A DNA stretch of 64,000 nucleotides from Flavobacteriaceae bacterium (GCA_947483075.1 CANKLE010000001.1:186001-250000), one strand, 5' to 3'; shown: positions 51,851-60,150, numbered from the stretch's first letter. Numbers and translations: made by a program. The notes: a model not told the origin generated them from the letters alone.

Positions 51851-52663
51851 CTATTTTTCAAGCATTACTTTATAGGTAGAAGAACCTTTATCATTGCTCA
51901 ATTGGATGTTGTAGTATCCGTTGGCAAATTGCGAAAGGTTGATTTCTTTGGTTGAATGCGCAGCTGATTGTGCATCCACGTCTTCAGTGTAAACCGTTTT
52001 ACCTGTCAAGTCAATAACTTTGATGTTACTTACTTCGTTGTTGAAATCTAAATTGATAATTCCTGTGGATGGGTTAGGATATACCGATGCATCTGGATTC
52101 AAATTGAATGTGTCATTAGCTAAAGGATCGGGTACCCAGTTCAACGTAATATTGGTAAAATTGGTATCGGCAGTTGGTGATTGTAAATCAGAAGCGGGAC
52201 CTTTGGTAAAAGGGAAATAACGTACAGCATTTCCGCCCGTTCCGTGCGCCCAACATTCTTCTACAGCCACTCGATAAGAACCATCAGGCATGGCAGCAGT
52301 TTGCGCCGCATTTTTACCATCCCAAGTAATTGTTTTGCTTGTAAACGAGGTTAATGTTGAACCAGTAGTAGCATTTGTTGTGCTACTGGCTGCTTTAGCT
52401 GTCCATCTAGGTAAGTGATCGGTTGTTTGTGCTCCCCAATACCTCATTTTAGTTCTAACATATGTAGCATTTAATGTAGATGAAGTGGTACAAGCGGCAC
52501 AGCTCTCTATCCAAATGGCTAATACATTTTTTGATCCACTATAGGTTGAGGAATGAGTTGCTTCAGTTACAGTAAATGTTAAAGTCCCTGCAGTTTGAGC
52601 GGTTGCCTTATAACTAAGTGATAGGAATAAAACAAAACAAATTAGTAAAGTGATTTTTTTCAT
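51851..52663 (-). CDS. DUF2271 protein with T9SS type A sorting domain
   Basis: The 270-residue precursor has a signal peptide (MKKITLLICFVLFLSLSYKATAQ). The middle contains the DUF2271 pattern: VLAIWIESCAACTT, YVRTKMRYWG, LPRWTAKAA, KTITWDGKNA, MPDGSYRVAVEECWAHG and VRYFPFTKGP. The C terminus (VYPNPSTGIINLDF, VIDLTGKTVY, FANGYYNIQLSND, TYKVMLEK) is a type A sorting signal, so it is placed on the cell surface or released. DUF2271 proteins are associated with ApbE and PepSY membrane proteins in extracytosolic flavin systems. It is convergent with apbE. A CAAC motif could form a disulfide. Confidence 0.85.
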   Translation of the reverse strand: MKKITLLICFVLFLSLSYKATAQTAGTLTFTVTEATHSSTYSGSKNVLAIWIESCAACTTSSTLNATYVRTKMRYWGAQTTDHLPRWTAKAASSTTNATTGSTLTSFTSKTITWDGKNAAQTAAMPDGSYRVAVEECWAHGTGGNAVRYFPFTKGPASDLQSPTADTNFTNITLNWVPDPLANDTFNLNPDASVYPNPSTGIINLDFNNEVSNIKVIDLTGKTVYTEDVDAQSAAHSTKEINLSQFANGYYNIQLSNDKGSSTYKVMLEK

Positions 52664-52849
52664 AAAAAGTAAATCTTTTTTAAATATTCGGCTAAATTAT
52701 TTAAAATTAATAGTTGAGGGATCATTTCATACTATTTAACACTTTGACAACATTAATTTATATTCAATCAAAATAATTGAATTTTTACGCTATCGTTGTC
52801 GTATTTATTTATGGAATTAGGATATTTACCTAATATAAAATGAATTACA

Positions 52850-53026
52850 ATGAACAAGAACACAATTTTAGGCTACGCCACCTTGCTCATGATCATCATG
52901 GCTTTGTTGCTTATTGGTTTGGGCGCTTTTAAATATGACGATGTCGCGGGTTGGGGTTTTGTTGCAGTAGGCGTAGGCTTTTTGGCCATAGCCTGGGTGT
53001 TTAACGCCTTGAAAGGCAGGATGTAA
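52850..53026 (+). CDS. Small two-helix membrane protein (CAL67264-like family)
   Basis: The protein has 58 residues. MNKNTILGYATLLMIIMALL begins the first helix; FKYDDVAGWGFVAVGVGF leads to the second helix, and the end is NALKGRM. The pattern resembles small membrane proteins annotated as the CAL67264 family in Flavobacteria (from memory). Function is unknown. It lies upstream of the cytochrome c gene on the same strand, separated by 124 nt. A 7-7-7 inverted repeat (ATTCAAT/ATTGAAT, 52762-52782) lies 68 nt upstream of the start. Confidence 0.7.
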   Translation: MNKNTILGYATLLMIIMALLLIGLGAFKYDDVAGWGFVAVGVGFLAIAWVFNALKGRM

Positions 53027-53150
53027 AACAGTTAAAAACACAAAATTCAATACACCGATAATGCCGCGGATACTTTATTAATATATTTAATCAACAACAA
53101 GTATTCAACGAATTACCATACGAATAGATAAATCGCATACGCACCATAAA

Positions 53151-53534
53151 ATGAAAAAAGTTACCCTAGGAATTGCATTGGCTTTAACCTTACTCGCCTG
53201 TAATTCAAAAAAAGAAAACAGCACTGAGGAAGTCGAACTGCCATCTAACCTAGAAAAATCTGCTTCGAATGGACCTGAAACCCCTCTTCAACAAGGCGCC
53301 AATCTCATCGCCGCAAGCGATTGTTTAGCTTGTCATAACATAGACGAAAAAGTAATAGGCCCTTCCTATAAAGAAGTGGCAGCTAAATATGGTGAAAAAG
53401 ACGCGGCTATGTTGGCCGATAAAATCATCAAAGGCGGACAAGGCAATTGGGGCAGTATACCCATGACGCCTCATCCAGCAATAGATGTTGCCGATGCTAC
53501 GAAAATGGTCAACTATATTTTATCACTTCATTAA
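53151..53534 (+). CDS. Cytochrome c class I lipoprotein
   Basis: The 127-residue precursor has a lipoprotein signal (LTLLACNSK, lipidated C17). A Ser/Glu/Asn-rich linker precedes a small c-type domain with heme site SDCLACHNID (C58, C61, H62), KVIGPSYKEVAAKYG and the distal Met in GSIPMTPHPAI (M105). It is probably an outer-membrane-anchored periplasmic electron carrier. Located 249 nt before the norC-like gene and the likely electron donor to it, though a terminator separates the two. Confidence 0.9.
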   Translation: MKKVTLGIALALTLLACNSKKENSTEEVELPSNLEKSASNGPETPLQQGANLIAASDCLACHNIDEKVIGPSYKEVAAKYGEKDAAMLADKIIKGGQGNWGSIPMTPHPAIDVADATKMVNYILSLH

Positions 53535-53665
53535 TCAACCCATGAATTTCGCCGTTTCGGAGCCTTTAAAAAAGAAATCGCTGATTGCCTGATCACTAAA
53601 TTAAGCAAAGGATTAACCCCATTGCTAACCCAAGAACTAACCTAATAGTTTTATCGTAACTTGTT

Positions 53666-53693
53666 AAAACCTGTTTCATTTCAGGTTTTTTTA
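53666..53693 (+). terminator. Terminator after the cytochrome c lipoprotein gene
   Basis: AAAACCTG (53666-53673) and CAGGTTTT (53682-53689) pair around an 8-nt loop, followed by T residues. It separates the cytochrome gene from the norC promoter. Confidence 0.8.
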
Positions 53694-53714
53694 TTCCTAA
53701 AATCTTCTAAAATG

Positions 53715-53726
53715 TGATTTTAATCA
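53715..53726. promoter_or_regulatory. Fnr/Dnr-like box upstream of norC
   Basis: TGATTTTAATCA is TGAT-N4-ATCA, the core of Crp/Fnr-family sites (TTGAT-N4-ATCAA). Its centre is 29.5 nt before the -7 element at 53750, so it lies near -41.5, the class II activator position. Confidence 0.7.
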
Positions 53727-53749
53727 TGTTTTATTTCAATTCATTTTAG

Positions 53750-53757
53750 TCATTTTG
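53750..53757 (+). promoter_or_regulatory. -7-like element TCATTTTG for norC
   Basis: It differs from TAnnTTTG only at position 2. The predicted transcription start near 53762 gives a leader of about 22 nt. The weak -7 and lack of a -33 TTG fit an activator-dependent promoter. Confidence 0.55.
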
Positions 53758-53783
53758 TGCCGTCATTTCTATAACTCGTTTGC

Positions 53784-54218
53784 ATGGAATTATCAAAGAA
53801 GCGCCTACTTATTTTAGTGTTTTTAATTGTCTTTTTTTCGCTCTATAATTTCACGATTTATACATCGAAATCAAATTATGGACCCATACAATTTTCTGAA
53901 TTGGCTGTAAAAGGAGAAGCGGTTTGGCTGCAAAACAACTGCAATTCGTGTCACCAATTGTATGGCTTAGGCGGCTATTTAGGTCCCGATTTAACCAATG
54001 AGTATACACTTCGAGGTCCCGAATTTATCAAGGCTATGGCAGTGAGTGGAGTTAAAGTAATGCCCAAATTTAACTTTAATGAGTCCGAAAAATCGGCTTT
54101 GGTACAATTCCTAAAAGAAGTAGATCATACCGGCTTTTATCATCACATTTCCGATTCGATACATGCATACGGTTGGGTAGATTTACACTACAAAAAAACA
54201 ACTTATGAAAGCCAATAA
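53784..54218 (+). CDS. norC: NorC-like membrane-anchored cytochrome c subunit
   Basis: The protein has 144 residues. One N-terminal transmembrane helix (about 8-27) anchors a periplasmic class I cytochrome c domain with NNCNSCHQLYGLGG (C53, C56, H57), LGPDLTNEYTLRGPEF and the distal Met in KVMPKFNF (M93). GLGGYLGPDLTN is characteristic of NorC and related subunits of heme-copper NO reductases. It would deliver electrons to the adjacent NorB-like subunit, whose gene overlaps by 14 nt. It is preceded by an Fnr-like box. Confidence 0.88.
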   Translation: MELSKKRLLILVFLIVFFSLYNFTIYTSKSNYGPIQFSELAVKGEAVWLQNNCNSCHQLYGLGGYLGPDLTNEYTLRGPEFIKAMAVSGVKVMPKFNFNESEKSALVQFLKEVDHTGFYHHISDSIHAYGWVDLHYKKTTYESQ

Positions 54219-55545
54219 ATACCCTTTTTATTTTATAATTGCCGCATTAGTCGCCTTGGTACTGGGCCTGGTAGTCGGTTTTTTGGCAGGCATTCAATAT
54301 GTGTTGCCTACTTTTATTAAAGAAATTTTGCCATTCACGGTTTTACGGCCTTTACACACGCTGTTTGTGATTTCTTGGATCATTTTGGGGGCTACAGGAG
54401 TAATCTATTACTATTTAAATACCGCTTCGAATGCATTTTTATACAGTTCAAAACTGCTCAAATGGCATTTTTGGATTTTCATGGCTACTGGGTTAGGCTT
54501 AGTTGTTGCCTATTTGTGCAAAAATTTTGAGGGCAAAGAATACATCGAATTTCCCAGTTACTTTTATTTTCCAATTGTAATGGGCTGGGTGTTGTTTGGA
54601 TTGAATTACATAAAAACGGTGCTGCCAGGGTTCAAAAAATGGCCTGCTTATTATTGGATGTGGGGCACCGGAATTGGCTTTATGATTTACCATTTTACCG
54701 AAGCTCATTTGTGGATGTTGCCTTATTTTAGAGCCCATTACATACAGAATTTAGCGATTCAATGGAAGGCAGGAGGCTCATTTGTTGGCGCTTGGAATAT
54801 GTTGGTGTATGGAACTGCCTTATATGTGATGGCAAAAATTAGTAAGGACGAAGTTTATGCCAATTCTAATAAAACTTTTTTCTTTTATTTCTTGGGATTG
54901 GCAAACCTCATGTTTGGTTGGGCACATCATATTTATATCGTTCCCACGGCCCCTTGGATACGCTATGTAGCCTACGCCATTAGTATGACCGAATGGGTGG
55001 TGTTGTTTTCTATTATCAACGATTGGAGAAAAAGGGTCACTCCAGCCAATAAAAAAGACTACCCCTTTGCTTACCGGTTTATACTATTAGCCGATATATG
55101 GGTGTTTTTGAATGTCTTCTTGGCCTTACTCATTTCAATTCCAGCCATCAATTTGTTTACACACGGAACCCATATTACGGTTGCCCATTCTATGGGGACT
55201 ACCATCGGAATAAACACCTTTATTTTGTTGGCTTCTATTACCTATATCCTAGAAAGTAAAGCGTCTTTTGCTGCTATACCTGCTATTCGAATGCGAAGAT
55301 GGATTGCCCTATTTCATAATTCATTCATCGGATTTTGGGTTGTTTTACTCCTTATGGGACTAAAAAAAATATACTGGGCTCAAGTCACCCCAACTGTTTT
55401 ATTTAGTCAGTTGCAAGATCAGCTGTATTCGATTCACCTGCTTTTTCTTCTTTTTGGTACCGGGATATTGGTGGGGCTTGTAGGGCTAGTGTATGAGTTG
55501 TTGCAAAAAATAAAATCGATAGATCATTCATCAACGGAAGGCTAA
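54205..55545 (+). CDS. norB: NorB-like heme-copper oxidase subunit I with altered metal ligands
   Basis: The 446 residues form about 12 membrane helices. Retained: H51 (RPLHTLF, low-spin heme), H241-H242 (FGWAHHIY, FeB site), E263 (MTEW, E280 equivalent) and H328 (VAHSM, heme b3). Changed by an ungapped comparison with Pseudomonas NorB from memory: first FeB His to G190 (WKAGGSFVGAW), FeB Glu to V194, and second low-spin heme His to M330 (HSM). cbb3 CcoN comparison gives the same His-to-Gly (QWWYGH versus QWKAGG). This is therefore a divergent NO-reductase-like oxidase. H163, E166 and H168 (YHFTEAHLW) might supply other ligands. Activity cannot be asserted. Confidence 0.8.
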   Translation: MKANKYPFYFIIAALVALVLGLVVGFLAGIQYVLPTFIKEILPFTVLRPLHTLFVISWIILGATGVIYYYLNTASNAFLYSSKLLKWHFWIFMATGLGLVVAYLCKNFEGKEYIEFPSYFYFPIVMGWVLFGLNYIKTVLPGFKKWPAYYWMWGTGIGFMIYHFTEAHLWMLPYFRAHYIQNLAIQWKAGGSFVGAWNMLVYGTALYVMAKISKDEVYANSNKTFFFYFLGLANLMFGWAHHIYIVPTAPWIRYVAYAISMTEWVVLFSIINDWRKRVTPANKKDYPFAYRFILLADIWVFLNVFLALLISIPAINLFTHGTHITVAHSMGTTIGINTFILLASITYILESKASFAAIPAIRMRRWIALFHNSFIGFWVVLLLMGLKKIYWAQVTPTVLFSQLQDQLYSIHLLFLLFGTGILVGLVGLVYELLQKIKSIDHSSTEG

Positions 55546-55546
55546 T

Positions 55547-55715
55547 CTAAAAGCGCTTGTAGTAGCTAGTCTCTGTGCCAGAATAGGAAAGGAGTGGGGG
55601 CAATTCTGTTAAGGTTTCTACCTTGTTTTTAAAGGCTTGCAGGTAATTAGGCACCAATTTTTTTAGGGAAGTTTGGGCCTAAATCAGCAATTGTAAGTTT
55701 TTGAAAATCATCCAT
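55547..55715 (-). pseudogene. Possible frameshifted small gene or C-terminal remnant
   Basis: On the minus strand, ATG at 55715 opens MDDFQKLTIADLGPNFPKK and stops after 22 codons. Removing one A from the A7 run at about 55657-55663 restores a frame of 55 codons ending in LTELPPLLSYSGTETSYY and a stop at 55547. The codon use looks protein-like in both halves, and the first frame is also open upstream of the ATG as far as about 55771. I do not recognise the product. It could be a decayed gene or a chance frame. It converges with norB with 1 nt between stops. Confidence 0.4.
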
Positions 55716-55764
55716 TTTTGCCGTAAATAGTAGAGCAATATTACTGGATAATGAAGCCTGATTG

Positions 55765-55780
55765 TATGATTAAAATCATA
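55765..55780. promoter_or_regulatory. Fnr/Dnr-like box upstream of nadA
   Basis: TATGATT-AA-AATCATA is a 16-bp inverted repeat containing TGAT-TAAA-ATCA. Its centre is 29.5 nt before the -7-like element at 55802, exactly as at norC. Confidence 0.7.
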
Positions 55781-55801
55781 TAAAAGCCAGGATATCAATC
55801 G

Positions 55802-55809
55802 TTATTTTG
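55802..55809 (+). promoter_or_regulatory. -7-like element TTATTTTG for nadA
   Basis: It has one mismatch to TAnnTTTG at position 2, the same position as in the norC promoter. The expected transcription start near 55814 gives a 28-nt leader. Confidence 0.55.
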
Positions 55810-55841
55810 AGTGCACAGAAAAGCCCCCTGAATTCCAAAAA

Positions 55842-56771
55842 ATGAACGAATTACAAGAAAAAATCCTGCGGCTTAAAAAAGCAAAAAATGCAGTCATTTT
55901 GGCGCATTATTACCAAGAGGAAGAAATTCAAGAAATTGCCGATTATGTGGGAGACAGCCTTGGGTTGTCGCAAATGGCAGAAAAAGTAGATGCCGATATA
56001 ATCCTGTTTGCAGGCGTGCATTTCATGGCCGAAACTGCCAAAATTTTAAATCCTACCAAAAAAGTAATCTTGCCCGATCTCCAAGCAGGTTGTTCGTTGG
56101 CCGAATCTTGTCCGCCATCGGCATTCCGCAAATTCCTCGCCGCGCATCCCAACCATTTGGTCATTACCTATGTGAATTGCTCGGCCGAAATAAAAGCCAT
56201 GAGTGATTTGGTTTGCACCTCCTCTAATGCCGAACAAATGGTGAATTCGATTCCAGAAGGTCTTCCCATTATTTTTGCTCCCGATAAAAATCTAGGGAAT
56301 TACATCAATTCAAAAACTGGCCGAAACATGCTGCTTTGGGACGGTTCCTGTGTGGTGCACGAAGCCTTTTCATTAGACAAATTAATTGCCCTGCACCAAG
56401 CCTATCCCGCGGCCCAAATTATTGCGCATCCGGAGTCGCAATCACCCATTTTGGAAACAGCCAATTATATAGGTTCTACCGCCGGCATGATTGCGTACGT
56501 GCAAGCGAGTCCTGCTACCCAATTTATAGTCGCTACCGAGGCGGGTATATTATACAAAATGCAAGAAGCCGTGCCAAACAAAACACTGATTCCCGCCCCT
56601 GCCTATGAGGACAACAGTTGTGCTTGTAGCCAATGCGGGTTTATGAAACTGAATACCTTACAAAAGGTCTACGATTGTTTGCTGCACGAATCGCCAGAAA
56701 TTTTCGTCTCCGATGAAATTAGAAAAAAAGCCTTGCTTCCTATTGCAAGAATGCTTGAATTATCAAATTAA
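55842..56771 (+). CDS. nadA: Quinolinate synthase A
   Basis: NadA condenses iminoaspartate with dihydroxyacetone phosphate to quinolinate using a [4Fe-4S] cluster. The 309 residues have [20 protein letters not shown] at the start. Cluster cysteines are expected at C84 ([11 protein letters not shown]), C170 ([11 protein letters not shown]) and one of the C-terminal group [13 protein letters not shown] (C260, C262, C265). The cluster is oxygen- and NO-sensitive. Its stop codon overlaps the nadB start (TAATG), so NadA and NadB are made together. An Fnr-like box precedes the operon. Confidence 0.96.
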   Translation: MNELQEKILRLKKAKNAVILAHYYQEEEIQEIADYVGDSLGLSQMAEKVDADIILFAGVHFMAETAKILNPTKKVILPDLQAGCSLAESCPPSAFRKFLAAHPNHLVITYVNCSAEIKAMSDLVCTSSNAEQMVNSIPEGLPIIFAPDKNLGNYINSKTGRNMLLWDGSCVVHEAFSLDKLIALHQAYPAAQIIAHPESQSPILETANYIGSTAGMIAYVQASPATQFIVATEAGILYKMQEAVPNKTLIPAPAYEDNSCACSQCGFMKLNTLQKVYDCLLHESPEIFVSDEIRKKALLPIARMLELSN

Positions 56772-58291
56772 TGAAACACACTCATTTTTTAGTTATCGGT
56801 TCGGGCGTAGCGGGATTAACCTTTGCCATAAAAATTGCCCAACGATTTCCGGCCAAAAAAGTCACTGTTGTAACCAAATCTCAGGCAGAGGAATCCAACA
56901 CCAAATACGCGCAAGGCGGCATTGCCATAGTCATGAATCCGGCCGAGGACAATTTTAAAAAACACATACAAGATACGCTCATTTGTGGCGACGGCTTGTG
57001 TGACCCAGAAATTGTAGAAATGGTAATTTCCGAAGGCCCCAACCGTTTAAATGAACTCATAGAATGGGGCGCCAATTTTGATAAAAACACCCAGGGTGAT
57101 TTAGATTTGGGCCGAGAAGGCGGACACTCCAAAAACAGAGTCGTGCACCACAAAGACCAAACCGGACAAGAAATTGAACGCACCATTTTGGCTCAGGCGC
57201 GTTCCAGAAAAAATATTGAGGTGTTGGATTATCATTTTGCTTTAGAACTCATTACTGAGGCTAATCAATGCATGGGAGCTTATGTTTTGCAGGAAGACAA
57301 CAACCACATACAACCATTTTTGGCAGATTATACCTTATTGGCCACAGGCGGAATTGGGCAAGTCTATGGGCATACCACCAATCCCATTGTTGCAACCGGT
57401 GATGGTATTGCTATGGCGGCGAGAGCCCAGGCCAAAACCCAAGACATGGAATTCATCCAATTTCATCCAACCGCCTTGTATAATCCCGCCATGCAGCATA
57501 CTTTTTTAATTTCAGAAGCAGTTCGTGGTTTTGGGGCCTATTTGCGCACCAAAAACGGCAATCGCTTCATGCTAGAGTTCGACGATCGTGGCGACCTGGC
57601 TTCGCGCGACATCGTATCTCAAAGTATTGCCAAAGAGCTAAAAAAATCGGGGGAGGCCTGCGTGTATTTAGATTGTACACATTTAGAAATGAAGGCGTTT
57701 AAAGCCCATTTCCCCATGATTTATAGCTACTGCAAAGAAATTGGCCTTGACTTGGCAAAAGATTGGATTCCTGTTTTGCCTGCACAACATTATTTGTGTG
57801 GAGGGATTGTGGTCGATAAAAATGGCCAAACCTCCATCAGTCGTCTTTTTGCTTCTGGCGAATGCAGCAGAACGGGTTTGCATGGTGCCAATCGCTTGGC
57901 CTCGAATTCGTTGTTGGAAGCCTTGGTTTATGCCAATAGGAGTTTTGAGTGGTTGGCAAATTCGTTCAGCCCCATTAATCTACCCAAAACATATAAATAC
58001 AAGTGGAATTTACAGGGTTTAGTTCCGCTTTCTGCACAGTTTTACGCAAACAGCGTAGCCGATGTACAACAGCTCATGCAAAACTACGCGGGGATTGTGC
58101 GCAACGATAGCGACCTATTGTATGCCAAAGGACAACTGCTCAATTGGATGCGAGAATTGGATGCTTTGGCGCAAACTACGCAAATTACCACACACTTTTA
58201 CGAGTTAAAAAACCGACTCAATGTGGCCATTTTGATCGTCGAACAATCGCTTACAAGACAGGAAAATAAAGGCGGCTTTGTAAAAATATAA
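56771..58291 (+). CDS. nadB: L-aspartate oxidase
   Basis: NadB oxidises L-aspartate to iminoaspartate with FAD, using oxygen or fumarate as acceptor, and feeds NadA. The 506 residues show the FAD Rossmann motif FLVIGSGVAGLTFAIKIAQ, AQGGIAI, LGREGGHSKNRVVHHKDQTG, ATGGIGQVYGHTTNP, EFIQFHPTALY and GECSRTGLHGANRLASNSLL. A helical C-terminal domain follows. The length is normal. It forms a two-gene operon with nadA, with a 1-nt overlap. Confidence 0.96.
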   Translation: MKHTHFLVIGSGVAGLTFAIKIAQRFPAKKVTVVTKSQAEESNTKYAQGGIAIVMNPAEDNFKKHIQDTLICGDGLCDPEIVEMVISEGPNRLNELIEWGANFDKNTQGDLDLGREGGHSKNRVVHHKDQTGQEIERTILAQARSRKNIEVLDYHFALELITEANQCMGAYVLQEDNNHIQPFLADYTLLATGGIGQVYGHTTNPIVATGDGIAMAARAQAKTQDMEFIQFHPTALYNPAMQHTFLISEAVRGFGAYLRTKNGNRFMLEFDDRGDLASRDIVSQSIAKELKKSGEACVYLDCTHLEMKAFKAHFPMIYSYCKEIGLDLAKDWIPVLPAQHYLCGGIVVDKNGQTSISRLFASGECSRTGLHGANRLASNSLLEALVYANRSFEWLANSFSPINLPKTYKYKWNLQGLVPLSAQFYANSVADVQQLMQNYAGIVRNDSDLLYAKGQLLNWMRELDALAQTTQITTHFYELKNRLNVAILIVEQSLTRQENKGGFVKI

Positions 58292-58325
58292 TACGAGACT
58301 AATTCGCACAGCTTGATTGTTTTTT

Positions 58326-58360
58326 TTGTTTCATAAACGCCGAATTACCGCTATATTTGT
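58326..58360 (+). promoter_or_regulatory. Promoter of ettA
   Basis: TATATTTG (58353-58360) is an exact -7 match; TTTG at 58326-58329 is 23 nt upstream, at the long end of allowed spacing. The leader is about 80 nt. Confidence 0.6.
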
Positions 58361-58446
58361 GCCGTTCAGATTTCAACACTAATGCCAAGCTGCCTCAGTT
58401 GTTTTTGAACTCTAATTAGCTAACAATCCATTAAAATTCGATCAGT

Positions 58447-60141
58447 ATGTCAGACGATAAGAAAGTCATATTCTCCATGCAGCGCGTGAGTAAAACCTAC
58501 TCCAGCAGCGACAAACAAGTATTAAAAAACATTTATTTAAGTTTCTTTTACGGTGCCAAAATTGGAATTCTGGGACTCAACGGTTCGGGGAAATCTTCCT
58601 TGCTTAAAATCATCGCGGGAGTCGACAAGAACTACCAAGGCGATGTGGTCTTTTCCCCGGGCTACACCGTGGGTTATTTGGAGCAAGAGCCGCAACTTGA
58701 CGACAGCAAAACCGTAATCGAGGTGGTGCGCGAAGGCGTGGCCGAAACCATGGCTGTATTAGACGAGTTCAATAAAATCAACGACCAATTTGGGTTGCCC
58801 GAAGTCTATGAAAATGCCGATAAAATGCAGCAGCTCATGGATCGCCAAGCCGATTTGCAAGACAAAATTGATGCCTTGGGCGCTTGGGAAATAGATACCA
58901 AACTAGAAATCGCGATGGATGCCTTGCGCACGCCAGAACCCGATATGCTCATCAAAAATTTATCGGGTGGAGAACGCCGCCGCGTGGCCTTGTGCCGCTT
59001 GTTGTTGCAACAGCCCGATGTGTTATTACTTGATGAGCCCACCAACCACTTGGATGCCGAGAGCGTGTTGTGGTTGGAGCAACATTTGGCGCAATATGCC
59101 GGAACGGTTATCGCGGTAACGCACGACCGTTATTTCTTGGATAATGTAGCCGGTTGGATTTTAGAACTCGATCGTGGCGAAGGCATTCCGTGGAAAGGCA
59201 ATTATTCGTCGTGGTTGGATCAAAAATCAAGCCGCATGGCCTTAGAAGAAAAAGTAGCGTCCAAACGCCGCAAGACCTTAGAGCGCGAGTTGGATTGGGT
59301 GCGACAAGGAGCCAAAGGCCGTCAAACCAAGCAAAAAGCGCGTTTGCAGAACTACGACAAACTCTTGAACGAGGATCAAAAACAATTGGACGAAAACTTA
59401 GAAATTTATATCCCCAACGGACCTCGTTTGGGAACCAATGTGATCGAAGCCAAAAATGTAGCCAAAGCCTTTGGCGATAAATTGTTGTATGATAATTTGA
59501 ATTTCACCTTACCCCAAGCCGGAATTGTGGGGATTATCGGACCCAATGGAGCAGGTAAGTCTACCATTTTTAGAATGATCATGGGCGAACAAGCGGCCGA
59601 TGCCGGAACCTTTGATATTGGCGAAACGGTAAAAATCGCTTACGTCGATCAGGCACATTCAAACATTGACCCGAACAAATCGATTTGGGAAAATTTTTGC
59701 GACGGACAGGAACTCATTATGATGGGTGGACGTCAAGTCAATTCGAGAGCCTATTTGTCTCGCTTTAATTTTGGTGGATCCGATCAAAACAAAAAAGTAG
59801 CTACACTATCTGGTGGAGAACGCAACCGCCTGCATTTGGCCATGACCTTAAAAGAAGAAGGCAATGTGTTGTTGCTCGATGAGCCTACCAATGATTTAGA
59901 CATCAATACGCTGCGAGCCTTAGAAGAAGGTTTAGAGAATTTCGCAGGCTGTGCGGTAGTAATTTCCCACGACAGATGGTTCTTAGATCGTATTTGCACG
60001 CACATTTTGGCTTTTGAAGGCGATTCAGAAGTGTATTATTTTGAGGGTGGATTCTCAGATTACGAAGAAAATAAGAAGAAACGCTTGGGTGGCGATCTAA
60101 CCCCCAAACGAATCAAATACCGTAAATTAATTCGGAATTAA
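58447..60141 (+). CDS. ettA: Energy-dependent translational throttle protein EttA (ABC-F)
   Basis: This ABC-F ATPase binds the ribosomal E site and couples translation to ATP/ADP. The 564 residues have two ABC cassettes: Walker A GILGLNGSGKSS and GIIGPNGAGKST; signatures LSGGERRRVALCRL and LSGGERNRLHLAM; Walker B LLLDEPTNHLD and LLLDEPTNDLD. Between them are the arm-like insertion and the P-site tRNA-interaction linker (RRKTLERELDWVRQGAKGRQ). No membrane segment is present. The C terminus RRIKYRKL-like basic tail (RIKYRKLIRN) is typical. Confidence 0.95.
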   Translation: MSDDKKVIFSMQRVSKTYSSSDKQVLKNIYLSFFYGAKIGILGLNGSGKSSLLKIIAGVDKNYQGDVVFSPGYTVGYLEQEPQLDDSKTVIEVVREGVAETMAVLDEFNKINDQFGLPEVYENADKMQQLMDRQADLQDKIDALGAWEIDTKLEIAMDALRTPEPDMLIKNLSGGERRRVALCRLLLQQPDVLLLDEPTNHLDAESVLWLEQHLAQYAGTVIAVTHDRYFLDNVAGWILELDRGEGIPWKGNYSSWLDQKSSRMALEEKVASKRRKTLERELDWVRQGAKGRQTKQKARLQNYDKLLNEDQKQLDENLEIYIPNGPRLGTNVIEAKNVAKAFGDKLLYDNLNFTLPQAGIVGIIGPNGAGKSTIFRMIMGEQAADAGTFDIGETVKIAYVDQAHSNIDPNKSIWENFCDGQELIMMGGRQVNSRAYLSRFNFGGSDQNKKVATLSGGERNRLHLAMTLKEEGNVLLLDEPTNDLDINTLRALEEGLENFAGCAVVISHDRWFLDRICTHILAFEGDSEVYYFEGGFSDYEENKKKRLGGDLTPKRIKYRKLIRN

Positions 60142-60150
60142 GTTCATAAA

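Noticed and set aside
54205..55545. Ordinary cbb3 cytochrome oxidase subunit I
   Set aside because: No CcoO/CcoP genes are adjacent; the partner is a NorC-like single-heme subunit, and the cbb3 Cu-site histidine is Gly.
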